A stretch of 64,000 nucleotides of DNA from Astragalus membranaceus (Eukaryota; Streptophyta; Magnoliopsida; Fabales; Fabaceae). The notes below the pieces were generated by a model, which saw only the letters and a program-made list of their open reading frames with translations, was not told the origin of the DNA and searched no databases. The translations under genes were made by a program, and so were the position numbers. Where the stretch lies: positions 126,794,182 through 126,858,181 of the forward strand of contig CM076846.1 in assembly GCA_039519185.1 (NCBI GenBank), written 5' to 3'. This document shows, piece by piece, positions 32,510 through 45,289 of this stretch. The number at the start of each line of letters is the position of its first letter. Within the stretch, counting starts at the first letter, position 1.

Positions 32510-33310
32510 CTCATTTTTAGCAGCAATATCTCTTCCACTTCCTTCAACAGATAGGCTCGGAGAGGGTTCAAGATAGTCCCAGAGTGTTATTTTTCTGTTA
32601 TCTTCAGTTAGGTCAAATAGAAATCCTGCCAAACAAAACAAAGAATGAGACTAAACAGTCAAATCATGCTAAGATACCACCATCAAACTACAATATCATG
32701 CAACCTACACGTAAGAGCAAAACAAATATCTGGGAAAACTGTCTTATTTCAGATGCAGAAGTCTTTCCTCCAGATGCTCTGACACGAATGTGCTTAGTCA
32801 TTTGAGTGACAAGAGAAACAACCAAGGTCACCCTCATCTATACTGCCCATCTGTGGCAAGTGAAAAAACATCAGCATTTCAACTTTAGTAAGAAATCCAA
32901 ACAAGAATGAAGAATAAAAGTGAATTATGCCTAAGAAAATATAGGCCTCAATAGGTTGTGCAAACCTGATTATAAATGAAAATGCTAGACAAAAGGACAG
33001 CTAGTGAGAATGTCTGGGTGCTGAATGTTCACTGTTTCATCAAAAATAAAATGCATCGTAAGAAAGCATAGCAATTATTAGAAACAGACTTCCAACATGG
33101 ACACTTAGAAAACTGAAAAGCTAACCATTTGATCATAAGCATCTATTCCTTCAATGACTAATAGCAGGAGATTGTAATCTGTTTCATCAAGAGCAGTTCT
33201 CTTTAAAGGTGTACTCCACAACCAAACCCCTTTGGTACATGGCCGATGTGTTGATACTGCTTGAAATCCACTACTCCTTCCTAAGAGCTGCAAAACAAAA
33301 AGGTAAGCTG
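32510..33310 (-). pseudogene. GBP: Captured fragment of a guanylate-binding protein (GBP) gene
   Basis: Minus-strand exons in order: 33300-33110 (QLLGRSSGFQAVSTHRPCTK, GVWLWSTPLKRTALDETDYN, EGIDAYDQ), about 33040-32970 (VLLSSIFIYNQ-like), 32860-32745 (VSLVTQMTKHIRVRASGGK) and 32625-32515 (DFYLDLTEDNRKITLWDYLE, GSGRDIAAKNE). This is the GTPase domain of plant guanylate-binding family proteins; the P-loop start and the helical C-terminal part are missing. Exon-intron structure is kept, so capture was from genomic DNA and not from mRNA. It sits between the RPS7 and ACR fragments in the same orientation. Confidence 0.8.
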
Positions 33311-33529
33311 CAAGGAAATCGATAATACCCATAACAAAAATAGGGTTTCACTGAAATAATGTCAGCGGAAAAGTTAAAGCACAATCTCATATGTATCAAA
33401 AATAACAAGTCTGAATGATGTTATTATATTTCTACAACAAACCATTGTTGTAAAAACGACGTCAGTAATTTTGATTTTGATCTATTAATTACTACAATTA
33501 TCCAAATCCAAACCCATTCCCAGCATCTG

Positions 33530-34900
33530 TCGAGTCTATACCTCACGCGCTTTCCAACAATCTCAGCAGGCATTACAAGATCCTCGAGCATTGCTTCATG
33601 AACTGCAGTGAGGGTACGGCTGCGTGGATGCTGAGCACTAGAACCCTTCTTTGGTGGCCTCAATATCCTCCGGGTGGCAATCAGGATAACATCCTACATG
33701 TTTAAAAAGAGTCAAAACTGCTGAGTGAAAATATAAAGCTAAGCAAAACGAGAAGTAAAAAAGCTATAAAGTTCCATTCAACAAGCACACCAATAAGCAA
33801 GAGTAATTGAGGAAGACAGGGAACATAGAACAAATTAATAGTTTAACTACCACAGTAACAAACATAAATTACACCAAATCAACTCTTGGAAAAGTGAACC
33901 AATACAACATTTCAATACCACAGGACTTGGTCATAATAATTTGGCCATTGAAAATTTCTCGAAGTTACATAAAATAGACTCTTGGTCCTCTCGGATGATA
34001 ATTATATCAGAGTATATCCACACTAGGTTCAACATACATAGTATATCAGAGTACAACCAGGGTAAATAGGGTTTAACTTTGTCTGAAATGTATCCAAAAG
34101 TAACAAATCCATCCAAGAGAGGACTAACATTGTAGGTCAGGACAACAAAAAGAACATTCAATATCAATGACAAAATTGAAATACCTTTCCACTAAACTTC
34201 TTCTCAAGCTCCCTGACAAGCCTAACATGGATCTTACGGAAGCCTTTCCTTAATTTGTATGGGACATGGATAACAACAGCCTTGCGGTTCCCAGACACAT
34301 CAACTTGTCTGCCAATCAGAACCAAACAAAACTCAGTCATGGAAAAACAATCCTTCACAACAAAAACATACACAAAACTACATAATACAAGTCCTTACAC
34401 TGCTGAGTTAATGTAAAGGTCCTTCAGCTCAATTTTAAGCTCCTGGTTAGTGTTTTCGAGATCAAACAATGCCTGCAACAAAAGCTCAAATATGAACATT
34501 TTACAATGTGATGAACGTCGTCATGTTCTACGGGAGAGAAAAGAAGACCCAGAAAATGATGCAAAAATTGCAAACCCTGAATTGATGCCTCTGTTCCCAA
34601 ATCAAAACTCAGTTCTCAATTCCCAAATCCCACAAACCCTAAACTGATGTGCTGCAGCGAAAACGAAGAGGAACGATGAAGGAAAACGAAAACGAAAACC
34701 CTAAACTCAGTTCTCAAATCCCAAATCCCACAAACCCTAAACAAAGAAGATGAATCGAAGAAGAACGAAATGAAAAACGAAAGGGAAACAGAAGGGAACG
34801 ATCGCAGTGAGAAGGAGTGAGAGATTTCAAATCGTACCTGGGATAAAATCGCAGTGAGAAGCAGATCTGCGTGTCTTCTCAGCTCTCTCTGTAGCGTGCG
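33530..34900 (-). pseudogene. RPS7: Captured fragment of 40S ribosomal protein S7 gene, including 5' leader
   Basis: Minus-strand exons: 34475-34397 ([20 protein letters not shown]), about 34350-34185 ([40 protein letters not shown]) and 33697-33530 ([43 protein letters not shown]). These match plant eS7 almost residue for residue in these parts. The first exon, with the start codon, and the last exon are lacking. Upstream sequence (34480-34900) looks like the native leader, with an AG|GTACG donor near 34840. RPS7 is a small-subunit ribosomal protein. The fragment lies at the 5' side of the captured cluster and could bring promoter elements. Confidence 0.85.
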
Positions 34901-34999
34901 TGTCTTCTCAGATCATGGGGGCTCACCGGAGCTCGTGGCTAAGGGGTGGTGGTGAGGAAACACAGAAGGTCCAGAAAGAGAGAGAGGTGAGAAAGAAGA

Positions 35000-35356
35000 G
35001 TCAAAGATTGGGTGTAGAGGTAAAAGGAAGATGATGAAAGGAAAGGAAGATGCGAGAGGGGATAGAGGGATACGAATGAGAGGGGGAGAGATGCGAATGA
35101 AAGCCTAATTTGTTTCGTTTCTATAACGGGTGGTTTTGTGACCCGTTATGGAAGCCTAAATTTTTGCACTTTCTATAACGGTTATGGAATGGAACCAATA
35201 TGAAAGATGGTTTTTGCACTTTCTATAACGGTTCGTGTGACAACCGATGTAAATATTATAATTTTAATTACAAAACTGCCATCGTGTCACTTTTAACATC
35301 AGATCGTTTTCAACCGAGATAAATGACCGTTATAAAATGCATTTTTTCCACTAGTG
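35000..35356. repeat. Right subterminal region of CACTA-2
   Basis: Four copies of CTATAACGG in 200 bp, partly as TTGCACTTTCTATAACGG units, mirroring the CATATCGGTT repeats at the left end. Confidence 0.7.
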
Positions 35357-37430
35357 TGGATTAAATGCTTCTCAAAGACATGAGAAGATATGTTCTTCAA
35401 CACCTTACACACATTTCCTAAATGAAGATGGAACTCAATGAGAAAGGCAATTGAACGTCAGAAGGTCTGCTAAGCTAAGAAACTTCATTCAAATAAGAAG
35501 ACAGCCTTTAGAAGCTTACAAAGCTCATTCAGAAGGATCCTCCTATGACAATAATGGTTTTAGCCAGAAGCTTCTCAATGAGAGAAGAGAGACAAACCTT
35601 ATTCTTAAGATGTGAATAAAAAGGACTCTCAAACTACAAAGAGACATCCCTTGAAACATCTTATGATCAAGGTATAACATGTGCAGAAGCTCTTCAATCT
35701 TGAAGTGACAGAAGATGCAAACAAAGAACTATAAGCGTAAAAGTCCATCAGAATCTAAATAGTTCAAGTCTTCAGAAAGTACATATCCACATGTACATTG
35801 CGTTCAGAAGATACAGTCATCAAAGATGAAATTCATTGAACTCTCACGGAACTCAAAAGATTATATACGGCAGAAAAACAAGGAAAAGATAAGAAGCTTC
35901 AGCTTGTTACAAATACTTTAATGGCTCTGGAGGTCTCTAGAAGATATTCAGAAGACTTCTCAAAAGCTCAGAAGACAGATAAAAGAACATGTTTAGAAGA
36001 TATGATCAGAAGAAGCATTTGAAGCTTTCAAGTATATATTCGTCACCTAACCAAAGATCTTCATTAACAAAATATATAGGGTATATCAAGTTCCTAGAAG
36101 ATTGATATTCAAGATTCAGAAGATGTTATCAAAACACTTGATGTTGTTCAGAAGCTACAAGCGATCAGAAGCTTCACTGCTTAGAAGCTCCCAACGGTCA
36201 CCTGCTTTGATAGTGTACGGCTCCTTCACGGGCGTAGAAAAGTCAACCCGATTAGCTTTAGACGCTCTCAACGGTTACTTCAAGCTAGCCACAAGGAAGG
36301 ATTTGCAACGGATCTATTGGTTAAACACTCTATAAATACTCAATAGATGATCACATTGAAAGTGTGAGAGTAGATTATAGCCCAAGACAATTCTTCCCTT
36401 CATATGGCTTCACACATAGCTTCTGAAGCTTCTCATCAACGCTTATGAATGTCTATCATCTCTCTCAACCATACTCAGTGAGCTTACAAATTTATATGGG
36501 AATCCATTCCGAGTATGCATTTGTCTAGGAAGAAATAGATTGATACATAACATGTAACCATCCTAGCTAAGTGTAGTTCCCAAACAGAACATATACACTG
36601 TCTTATCTGTTATCCTTCTTAACAAGGCATGTGTTGCCAGATTGTTAATGAAGATGCCTAAGTAGGTCTTAGGGGTGAGATACCTTCCAAGCAATAAGAA
36701 TTGGTTGTTGTATTGTGAGGGAAGAGGGCTAAGGAGTTTCCTTAGAGGTTTAAGTTGCTAGAACTTGAAAAAAACTAGTGTCACAGTTGATAGAGCTGTG
36801 GAAGAAAACTATCAAGTTGTAGCCTATGATGGCTTGTATGCTATTTGTAAAATAGTGGAAAATCTCAGTGGATGTAGCTCTGGGTTTTGGGGTGAACCAC
36901 TATAAATCTCTCCGTGTGATTTAATTTCTTCCTTATAGCTTACTCATCACAGCTCAAGAGTATCACATAAACCATTCTTCCACTCTATTGTAGGCACAGT
37001 CCTACAATCTCAATGATACAATATCATGAGCTATTCTCTACACACTTAACCTTCTCTTAAACCATAACCCTCCTCTCAATACACTGCACCTACATCAGTA
37101 TGTGAGAATATCTGAAACACATAAGAATACAACCTTAAATAGCATTCTCACATGAGTACTTAGAAGATATTCAATCACACTTATACACACCCAAACTATA
37201 TTCTCAGTACTCTGACATACATATTTAGCATTCACCAATATGCATTCTCCTGAATGATTGACTCAGAAGATACAAGTATCTTCCGACCATGCTTCCCAAC
37301 CTATCTTAAGTTCAGCAGATCAGCTTGACACTTAAGTATATTGGTTGATCAATTTAAAAAGTTAAAAAGGGTCACCATTCAACCCCCCTTTCTTGTGACT
37401 CCAGTTGACTTTTATTCACTTCATAACAGT

Positions 37431-39487
37431 GGCGGATCCATGACTCGGGGTTAGGGGTTCAAAAGTTTTGAATGCACACATCGCTAAAAATATAATAAAA
37501 AACAATTGTAGACTTCACTAACAATTTCATTCAAATCAATTCACCAGGGAATTCAAATCAAACAATTTCTTTTCAAAGTTTCATGGCCATTTCAAACAAT
37601 TTCATTACACAACAGCAATTAGAGATTTCAAACAATTTTAAACACAGTGGGATTACACAACACTAATTAGGGTTTACACGACAGATATTAAGGACTTCAA
37701 ACAATTTCAGATCAAACAATTTCACTAACAATCAATTCAATTAAGAAATTAGGGATTTCAGAATAGGGATTTTAAAAATATAGGGATTTCAAATTAGGGA
37801 TTTCAGAAATTAGGGTTTTCAAATTAGGGATTTCAGAAATTAGAACTCACCCGAGAGAGAAGAGGGCCGCGGATGGTGGTTTTGCTCAACAACAACTATG
37901 CAGAAAACACAGGAACTGAAAGAAGGAAGAGAGAAAAGTGCGAGACGACGAGAGGGTGTGGTGGACTCCGGTGGTGTGAGTGACAGGGGCGATGCTTGCG
38001 AGAACTAAGAAGAGAGAACTTAGATAGAATAGAACTGAGATGGAAAAGAGCATAGGGTTAAAGAGAGACACCAGAGAAGAAGCGGGAGAGAGAGAAATGA
38101 GTGAGTGAATAGTTGTGTCTTGGGTGCAATTAGGTGAAAATTTAGGGGTATTAGTATTTTAAAATTTTAGTGGGTTCAAAAAAAATTATATATGGGGTTA
38201 AGTAGAACCGTTGTAAGAAGTACTTTTGAAAAGAAAAAAATCTTTTGTCTTCCTTGCTACCCATAAGTATCACTAGGGGTGTTTGTGGGTTGGGTTGAAT
38301 TTGACCAAATTAGATATCTGAAATGATCAATTGTCTTTGGTTTGGGTTAAGTGTCCAACCTACACTTTTTAACATCAAAATCAAACTAACCCGATCAGCA
38401 ATGGCTTGGGTTGCGGGTCACGTAAAAAAATAACATTTAAATTCTAATTCAAATAGTAATTCAATAAACACATTACTGGTACTTGAGCATTCAAAAAAAA
38501 TTCCAAAACACATTATTGATTCTTAAAAATTCATCCATAATTTGAATCGAGTCCATCACTAAATAGATATATTAGCTAAAACAAAAGTGGAAGAGTTGAG
38601 AGGTTTCAATTTGAATGAAGCAGATCTCTCAAATTGGATTTAGCTTCGATTTTTACAATTAATTATACTAAAAATATATAATATTCTCGTAAAAACAAAA
38701 AAAAATTACAAACGTCGTGACAAAAAGAAATGTGGAGAGTGAATTCGAATAAGTAATACGTAAGAGAAAGAAAGGGGGAGAGAAAAATGGGAAAAGAAAA
38801 CCTATTATGGAATGTACATCTATGTCCTCAAAATGGTGAGGTGTCAAATCTCGGTGATTTTGGCAAATAGAATAGATTAATATACTAGATAGAATAGATA
38901 TCAAACAAAGATAATTAAAAAAAATGTAAGTGATAAGATTAGAGGAACGAAAAGAGAAAAAAGGGGAACATGGGAGAGAAAAAAGCACTTAAAATATATT
39001 TTAATTATAACGCGACACATGATAGAAAGAAGACTTGTTTTCTTTATAGTACGAAATGGTACGGGGTGTGAGAGATAAGAAGAGATTAATTTTTATATAA
39101 AAGAAGGTAAAAAATAGTACGACACGTGACATTTCGTTTGGTTTGCTCCTAAGGACCAAAATTTTTATACCTGTCATGGATGCCCAATAAGCAAAAGTTT
39201 ACTAAAGGAGAGATGTGTTGGTGTGAAAGAAATGAGTGTAAGTGTGTGTATTTATAGCAATTTCCTTTGAGTGTATGCCATTGATCAATATTGTAGATAA
39301 GAAATTTATACCGTTGAAATTCAATTCATTGAGACACGCTTATCAGTGCATACATTAAAGTACTTTGCCCGAATGTAAACCGTTAATCTAAAATGTTGAT
39401 AACATTGAGGCCGTCAAAAGTGTCGGTGGAATCTTGGCAATGCCCTTACTAAAATTTGTTGAAAAAAAGCCTCATACATTAAACAAA
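37431..39487. other. Non-coding DNA with repeat remnants
   Basis: Begins GTGGCGGATCC, a phrase common at ends of plant repeats. 37740-37850 repeats TTAGGGATTTCA five or so times. 38278 holds one end of the GGGGTGTTC MITE family. No gene recognised. Confidence 0.5.
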
Positions 39488-39629
39488 GGATTTTTTTTTG
39501 TACCCCCCCCCCCATTAAACCCCATACCCCCATATTTGATTTTAACCCAAAAATACCCCTTTCATTTTTACCAAAATCTGATCAGGCCCCCACAAAATTG
39601 TAAGATTCTTGGAAATATCTAAAAAAAGT

Positions 39630-39785
39630 ATTTCCGGAAATATTATTAGTTGAAATTTCTGGAAATAGGGTATTTCCGGAATACAAGTTATGCTTCCAGA
39701 AATACCGACTGTTAGGTATTTCCGGAAATTCAAATTTTTAACCTTCCGGAAATACCTTATTTTCGGTATTTCCTGAAATTGATTT
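39630..39785. repeat. Left subterminal TTTCCGGAAA palindromes of MULE-1
   Basis: Five or more copies of GTATTTCCGGAAAT and its variants, each itself palindromic. They face a similar array at 45790-46080. Confidence 0.75.
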
Positions 39786-39804
39786 TTTAGCTTTTTTTAC
39801 CAAT

Positions 39805-41282
39805 ATGGCTACGACAGATGGCAGAGGTCCATTTATGGATTTATTGGATGTGTTTACCACATCACAGGTTTTTCCTACTCGGGATATTGTTACCCGTTGG
39901 GCTAGAGATATCGGGAAAGCCAACGGGGTAATTGTCATTATTATTCGATCCGAGTCGAGTGAGAATGGTAAAGGGAAGAAAAATAAGATTGTTTTTGGTT
40001 GTGATAGGCATGGGAGATAAAGTGGAGTAGATGTTGGGTGTTCTAGTAGACACAAGACCTCAAAAAGGTGTGGTTGTCCATTTAGATTGAAAGCTAAACC
40101 ACCTGATCCTCCTAGTCTTGATTGGAAGGTCAAAGTTATGTGTGGAACTCACAACCATGAGCCTTTTAAGACTATCCTTGGAGCAGCCATATTTGGTAAG
40201 TTCAACAAGGAGGAGCGATTAGCAGTTGAGGAGCATATGTGGTTGGGAGTGAAAGCAGCAAAAAGTCTAGAGTCAATAAAGAGGAGATTTACCAACAATT
40301 TGAGTAATATTTCACAGCTGTATAAAACCCGCAATAGTCTCCGGAAGGGAAAGAGAGGAAGTAGGACAGATGCAGGAGCTTTTGACACTGATTCAGTCTC
40401 ATCATTATATTTGTTGGACCATACGGCTTGAAGGAACTGATATTGTTGAGGAGATCATGTGGTCACACCCTGATAGTATCAAGTTATTGAGGATGTTTCC
40501 TAATGTCTTGATTATGGACTGCACCTTCAAGACCAACAAATATGCATTGCCTCTACTTGAAATTGTTGGTGTCACTTCTACTGAGTTGACATTTTCTGTT
40601 GCATTTGCTTACTTGTCTCACGAGAGATATGATGACTACACATGGGTTTTGCAGAGCCTAAAAGATTTGATGGTATTAGATATCCCACTTCCTCAGGTTA
40701 TCCTCACTGACTGTGAGGAGGGATTGATGAATGCTATCAAGGTTGTGTTTCCCGAAGCAGTTAATTTGCTTTGTCGGTATCACATTAAAAACAATGTGAA
40801 TGCTAAAATTAAGAAGGTTGTCAAGGGAGATAGGGTGAAGTCAGTGATGAGTCTTTGGCATGCAATAGTTGACTCTGTATTTGAGGATGAATTTTATGAG
40901 AATTTGCGTGATTTTGAACAATCATGTGCTGATATACCCCCAGCTTATCAAATATGTGAACAAGTATTGGCTGTATCCTCACAGGGAAAGATTTTGTGGA
41001 CCGTGGACGGATAAAGTGAAACACTATTTGTAGCGACCGAAAAATCCGGAGGAGGGATTCTTCGAAGTTCTTGAAATGAAGCCGCCACCAAAGTTTAGTT
41101 TAAGAGCAAACATTGGAAAATCCCTATTGAGTGTGGATAAGGGGGTTTGCGGACCAGGTTTAGGCTTGGGAGTCGTTTATGCGTAGGGAAGGTATTAGCA
41201 CCCTACGACATCCTTCCTAAGGAAGGTTACCTTTTAACTAAATGTGTAAACATTTATTAATTCAAAAATAATGTTTTTACCC

Positions 41283-41314
<32 letters not shown>

Positions 41315-44160
41315 GACTCGATAAACGGTTAGTTATTTTTATACTTTTTGGGGAAAATAAGAGAAATGAATTTAAAGGGAAAAAAAGTTTTTTTATTAGT
41401 GCAATTGACAGAGGTCGGCCGCCCTCTGGTCCTACGTATCTCCTGGTAGAGAATCAAATCGCACGTAGTTCTTGGATTAGAAAAAGTTTGTGTGTTTGTG
41501 TTTTTTTAAGTATTTTGAAATTGGGACAGACATTCGTAATGACCAAACAAGTAAAACTCAGAGTGGTCAACACTCATAGCTTGTTTGAAAACTAGAGCTG
41601 CTATTAACGGTCAAACAAACTAAGCTCAGGGTGACCATTAGTAGCAAACCATTTTTTGTGAATAAGTGTTTTTTTAAAAAAAAAACAAGGGTGTCATGTT
41701 ATTAAAAGGGGGTGTATTTAGCTGCAGGGATGCTGTATTAGGAAAAAAAATGTGCGCTTAGCAGAGCCCAATTCAGTTACTTTTGGGCTTCCAACAAACA
41801 AACCCACGGAAATTGGGCTCAAATAGGTGGGTGTAACAGGCAAAACGTGGAGGGTGTAATTATAATTCTGATATTAAAATAAAATAACAAAATAAAGTAT
41901 TAATAAGGAGGAGATATAAAAGGAAAGAGAAAAGAAATCCAGAACCCTAGTTTCATGTCCTTCTTTCTCAGCGCCGCACCATACTTGGTGTTGGAGAGAG
42001 AGAAATTCGTGAGGATGAGAGAGAGAGAGAAAGTCGTGAGGATGAGGGAGAGAGAAACTTACAGGGAGAGGGGGAGAACGAAAGAGAGAAAGGGAAAGGG
42101 GGAGAGAACGCGACGGCGGGGGGAGATCCGCGAGCAGAAAGGAAGCGAGGAGAAGAGGAAGAAGACCGAAAAAAGAGGGACGACGGGGTGGTGAGTGAGG
42201 CTCGCCGGAGGCCACAACGATGGTTTAGTGCTCGCGGTGGTGTGAGCGGTGGAGGTTACTGGTTCACCGGTGATTGAAAAAAGGTCACGATGCTTGCGGT
42301 GATGATGGTGGAAGGAGCGACGCCGGAGGTGGAACCGTGGTGACGGCGCCGGCGGTGGCTTCGGTGAAGGGTGGAGAGGCGACAGTGAGAAACTGAAGGA
42401 GGAGAACCGCGTGAAGTGAATACTCCCATGACTAGTGTCTGGTTCGCGATGAAGGAGAAAGAAGGACGGCGGCAACGGCAGTGGTGCGCCGGCGCACCGA
42501 CGACGGCAGTGGTGGTAAGATGAGAATCCTCTCTCATTTTTCTACTGTTTCTCTTGTCACATCTCACTATATGATCTTTCTCTACGGTTGGGGTAGTGGT
42601 GTTGTGGTGGTTATTGTTGTAGTGGGTTTAAGGTTGTGAAGGGTGGCTGTTTGCGACGGTGGGTCTTGGTGAGAGAGAAGGCTTGGTGGGGGGAAGAAGG
42701 CTGGTGGCGACTGGGGCTGGCCGCGGTGGTTGATGGTGGAGATTATGGTGGAGGTGAGGTCGTGATAGTGTTTTGTTGTGGTGGTGGCTGTGGGTGACCT
42801 TGATGGTCACGGTGGTGGCTGTGGGTGACCTTGATTGTCACGGTGGTGGCCACCATATGGTAGCCAGAGCTTCAAGCTCCTTTTTTTATTGTTTTTTTTT
42901 GTTTTTGATTTCTGATCTCCTCCTCCTTTTCTTTGTGTATTACTATTCACAGTATTTATAGGCATTGTGCTGTAGGTGTGGTGCTGAGAAAGGACAGCGG
43001 CTGGGTGAGGGGTGTTGAGGGAAGGACCGCCTTTGAGGAAAGGATAGAAGGACAGCATATAGCTGGCTGGGCGCTGGTAGCAGCTGGGGAGTATTCTTGG
43101 CACCAAGGACAGCATCCATTCAGGAAAAGGACAGTAGCTGGCATATGAAAGGACGATAGCTGTCAATGGAGGAAGGACAGAAAAATCAAAACCCTAGCTA
43201 GGGCAGCCGCTGCCCCCATCCCTCTTCTTTTTTTGGATTTTATTTCAATTTTTGTATTATTATCCTTTTTGTTTTTGTCTAATGTGTAAAAGGACTTGTA
43301 ATAATAACAACTTTGGGCTATTCAGCTTTGGTCTATTTTTGCACCACATTTATTTATATTTGTATTTTATGGTAATAAGGAACATCAACCAAAAAACGAG
43401 TATCAAAATAAATGTCACACGTTGAGCGCTAAAGACACGCACACGATTAAAACGACGAGAATAAAATTTTTGGGATTTTTCGATTAGTCGAACAAAATTA
43501 GGGTATGACACTATGGAAACACCACGACTAATAGGTACGTTAATATTTTGCTTATGTGTTTTAAATTTATTTCGAGTCAATTTTTTTCTTATGTGTTTTA
43601 ATTTGTTACATATAGGGTTGAGTCAGCCCATTGGTCATTGAAGATGTCACTGGGTTCTAGTGTAGGTGACTTATGCAGAAGTTGGGAATCCATGCATGGG
43701 ATGATCAATGCACAAATTGATAAAATTGTCGATTCTTTTCAAAAGAGCATCAACCGTGTAGATGCCCAGCACAACACTTTCATTCTTCAAGAATCTACAC
43801 GGTTTGGTGTTTCATGAGGCATTGAATCATATAGATCATGAATTTGAAGGCATGTTGGATGGAGTAGGGGCCGATAAGACCCGTTGTGCTGGTTGTGTAA
43901 TTAAAGTTACTCGTGGGTTACCTTGTTCTTGTGAGCTTGGGAATTTACACCTACATGGCTGTCGAATCCCAATAGAGATGATTGACCCTCATTGGATGAG
44001 GCTGAGTATTGAGAGTATGGATGAGGAGCGGGTGAAACAAGCGTCACTTGAATGTGACATAAGCTATACAATAGAGGAGGTTTGGAGGCAATGGGCTGAG
44101 ATGTCTCTTGAGGAGAGATGTGCCTGGAAGAGAGGTCTTGATGATTATGTCTTCAAAAGC
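39805..44160 (+). pseudogene. MULE transposase (FAR1/MURA type), broken and split by a solo LTR
   Basis: The N-terminus (39805 on) begins MATTDGRGPFMDLLDVF; a zinc-chelating DNA-binding region follows (IVFGCDRHG, KRCGCPFRLK, VKVMCGTHNHE). A stop lies at about 40018 and a frameshift near 40376. The DDE core is MDCTFKTNKYALPLLE (first Asp), ILTDCEEGLMNAI (second Asp) and, after the LTR and a small intron (about 43532-43617), a VESAH motif with the presumed Glu. A SWIM-like Cys/His segment (GLPCSCELGNLHLHGC) closes the protein. The transposase would cut the element ends. The reading frame picks up exactly at the target duplication on either side of the LTR. Confidence 0.85.
41035..43510 (+). repeat. 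Solo LTR of family B inside the MULE-1 transposase
   Basis: 2476 bp, starting TGTAGCGACCGAAAAATCC and ending AGGGTATGACA. The 5-bp flanks are CTATT (41030-41034) and CTATG (43511-43515), a target duplication with one change. Its TATA box (GATATAAAAGG, about 41911) sits before a CTCAGCGCCGC leader. No primer site, purine tract or coding region. Related to 3981-6179. The open frames within it are low-complexity. Confidence 0.9.
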
Positions 44161-44169
44161 ACTACAACC

Positions 44170-45005
44170 CATGGTTCCACCTAAGCACAAAGTCAAGACT
44201 AGGGGTGCACCAAAGAAGAAGAAGAAGAAAGAGTATGATGTGAAGAGAGATCTTCTTATTGGGAGCACGTGGATGCGTCTTTGAGCTCAGATAAGAAACC
44301 CACCCAGATTTCATCACAGAGACTTCCCCAGCGGTCCTCACAGCAAGTCTCCCAATTACCATCACAGAGGTCAGCAGCTGAGCGAGCACAACGTGCATGA
44401 CATCCATTTGGTAAGTCACTTTCCAGAGCACATCATAAGTACATTGATGACATTATCAACGTGATTGGGGATGGAAACCGTGGCTTCAGATGCATTTCTG
44501 CCTCACTTGATTACTCGGAGCATAGCTGGCAAATAGTTCGCAATGATTTGATTGAGGAGATGGACTCAAATTGGTTTCAATACTCAGAGGTGATGGGTAA
44601 CAACATTCAGACAGTTAGAGAATAATTTGTTGCTCTCCCACAAGACTTTCAACCTCATGAGAAGTGGATGTCGATGCCTGACATGGGACATGTTATAGCG
44701 ACTAGATATCAGATAGCCCTTGTTATGTTGTCACTTCATGATGGTGGGTTATGGACATTCTTCCCTTTGAGAGGAGCCTGTGTTCCTAGTCAGAGCCGCT
44801 TGTTCTCTGTTGGGTTTGTCCATGGGAATCATTAGGTTCGGGTTGTGTTGAACGCTACTAGTCCAGTACCTCCTATTCATCCTACTTGGGGTGCATATGC
44901 TTCAGCTGAAGCTAGATCGTGGTTATATCCGTACCTTGGACGTGTACAGTTATGGTGTTCTTTTGTCCCAGATCATGTTGCACCGACCCTCCCAGTTGAT
45001 GTTGA
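44170..45005 (+). pseudogene. OTU-cysteine-protease-like region of MULE-1
   Basis: Plus-strand reading with stops shows a Lys-rich linker, then GDGNRGFRCISA, LIEEMDSNWFQYSEVMG, ALVMLSLHDGGLWTFFPL and SPVPPIHPTWG, resembling the OTU-type cysteine protease domain found downstream of some plant MULE transposases. In OTU domains the first motif is Asp-Gly-Asn-Cys; here the catalytic Cys position is Arg. At least four stops or frame changes occur. OTU enzymes remove ubiquitin; its role in transposons is unknown. Confidence 0.6.
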
Positions 45006-45026
45006 TTACATTTCCATTAAATGATT

Positions 45027-45116
45027 GTATTATATTATATTATATTATATTATATTATATTATATTATATTATATTATATTATATTATATTATATTCCAC
45101 GAGTTTATATTATATT
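45027..45116. repeat. (ATATT)n microsatellite
   Basis: About 14 units of ATATT. Confidence 0.9.
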
Positions 45117-45241
45117 AAATTTTATTCCACGAATTTTTTATTTGATGGTCTAGATTTTTCTGATACTATTTAACGGTCTAGATTTTGCCGACCACTTTTC
45201 ATCCAACGGTGGAAATTCACTTTAGGGTTTCAGATTTTCCC

Positions 45242-45249
45242 TATAAATA
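45242..45249 (+). promoter_or_regulatory. TATA box before the PB1-like ORF
   Basis: CTATAAATAGACCC lies about 48 bases before the ATG at 45290, a plausible plant core promoter. Confidence 0.5.
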
Positions 45250-45289
45250 GACCCATTGGGTTTCACTTCTTTCATACACACAACACAAA

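Larger units (their letters stand above)
27321..35356. mobile_element. CACTA element CACTA-2 carrying captured host gene fragments
   Basis: Starts CACTAATGGAAAAGAAGG (27321); its right end, read inversely, is CACTAGTGGAAAAAATGC (35356). The 3-bp duplication TGG flanks it (27318-27320, 35357-35359). Subterminal repeats CATATCGGTTCC and TCTATAACGGTT lie at the two ends. No CACTA transposase is visible, so it is non-autonomous. It contains a TA-type MITE (27507-27845), a Mutator-like element (28243-29794) and, on the minus strand, exon-intron fragments of RPS7, a guanylate-binding protein and an ACR protein. Soybean Tgm-Express is a known precedent for capture of several gene fragments by a CACTA element. 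Confidence 0.9.
27061..37430 (+). mobile_element. Probable Ty1/copia LTR (SIRE/Maximus-like), split by CACTA-2
   Basis: 27061-27320 and 35357-37430 become continuous if the CACTA element is removed. The sequence is rich in CAGAAGAT/AGAAGCTTC motifs. It has a TATA box (TATAAATACT, 36331-36340), a GTGGATGTAG...GAACCACTATAAATC block and a CATTCAACCCCCC stretch at 37379-37390, all usual in SIRE/Maximus-type copia LTRs. Exact ends and target duplication were not found, so it may be a solo LTR or fragment. No coding frame seen. Confidence 0.45.
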
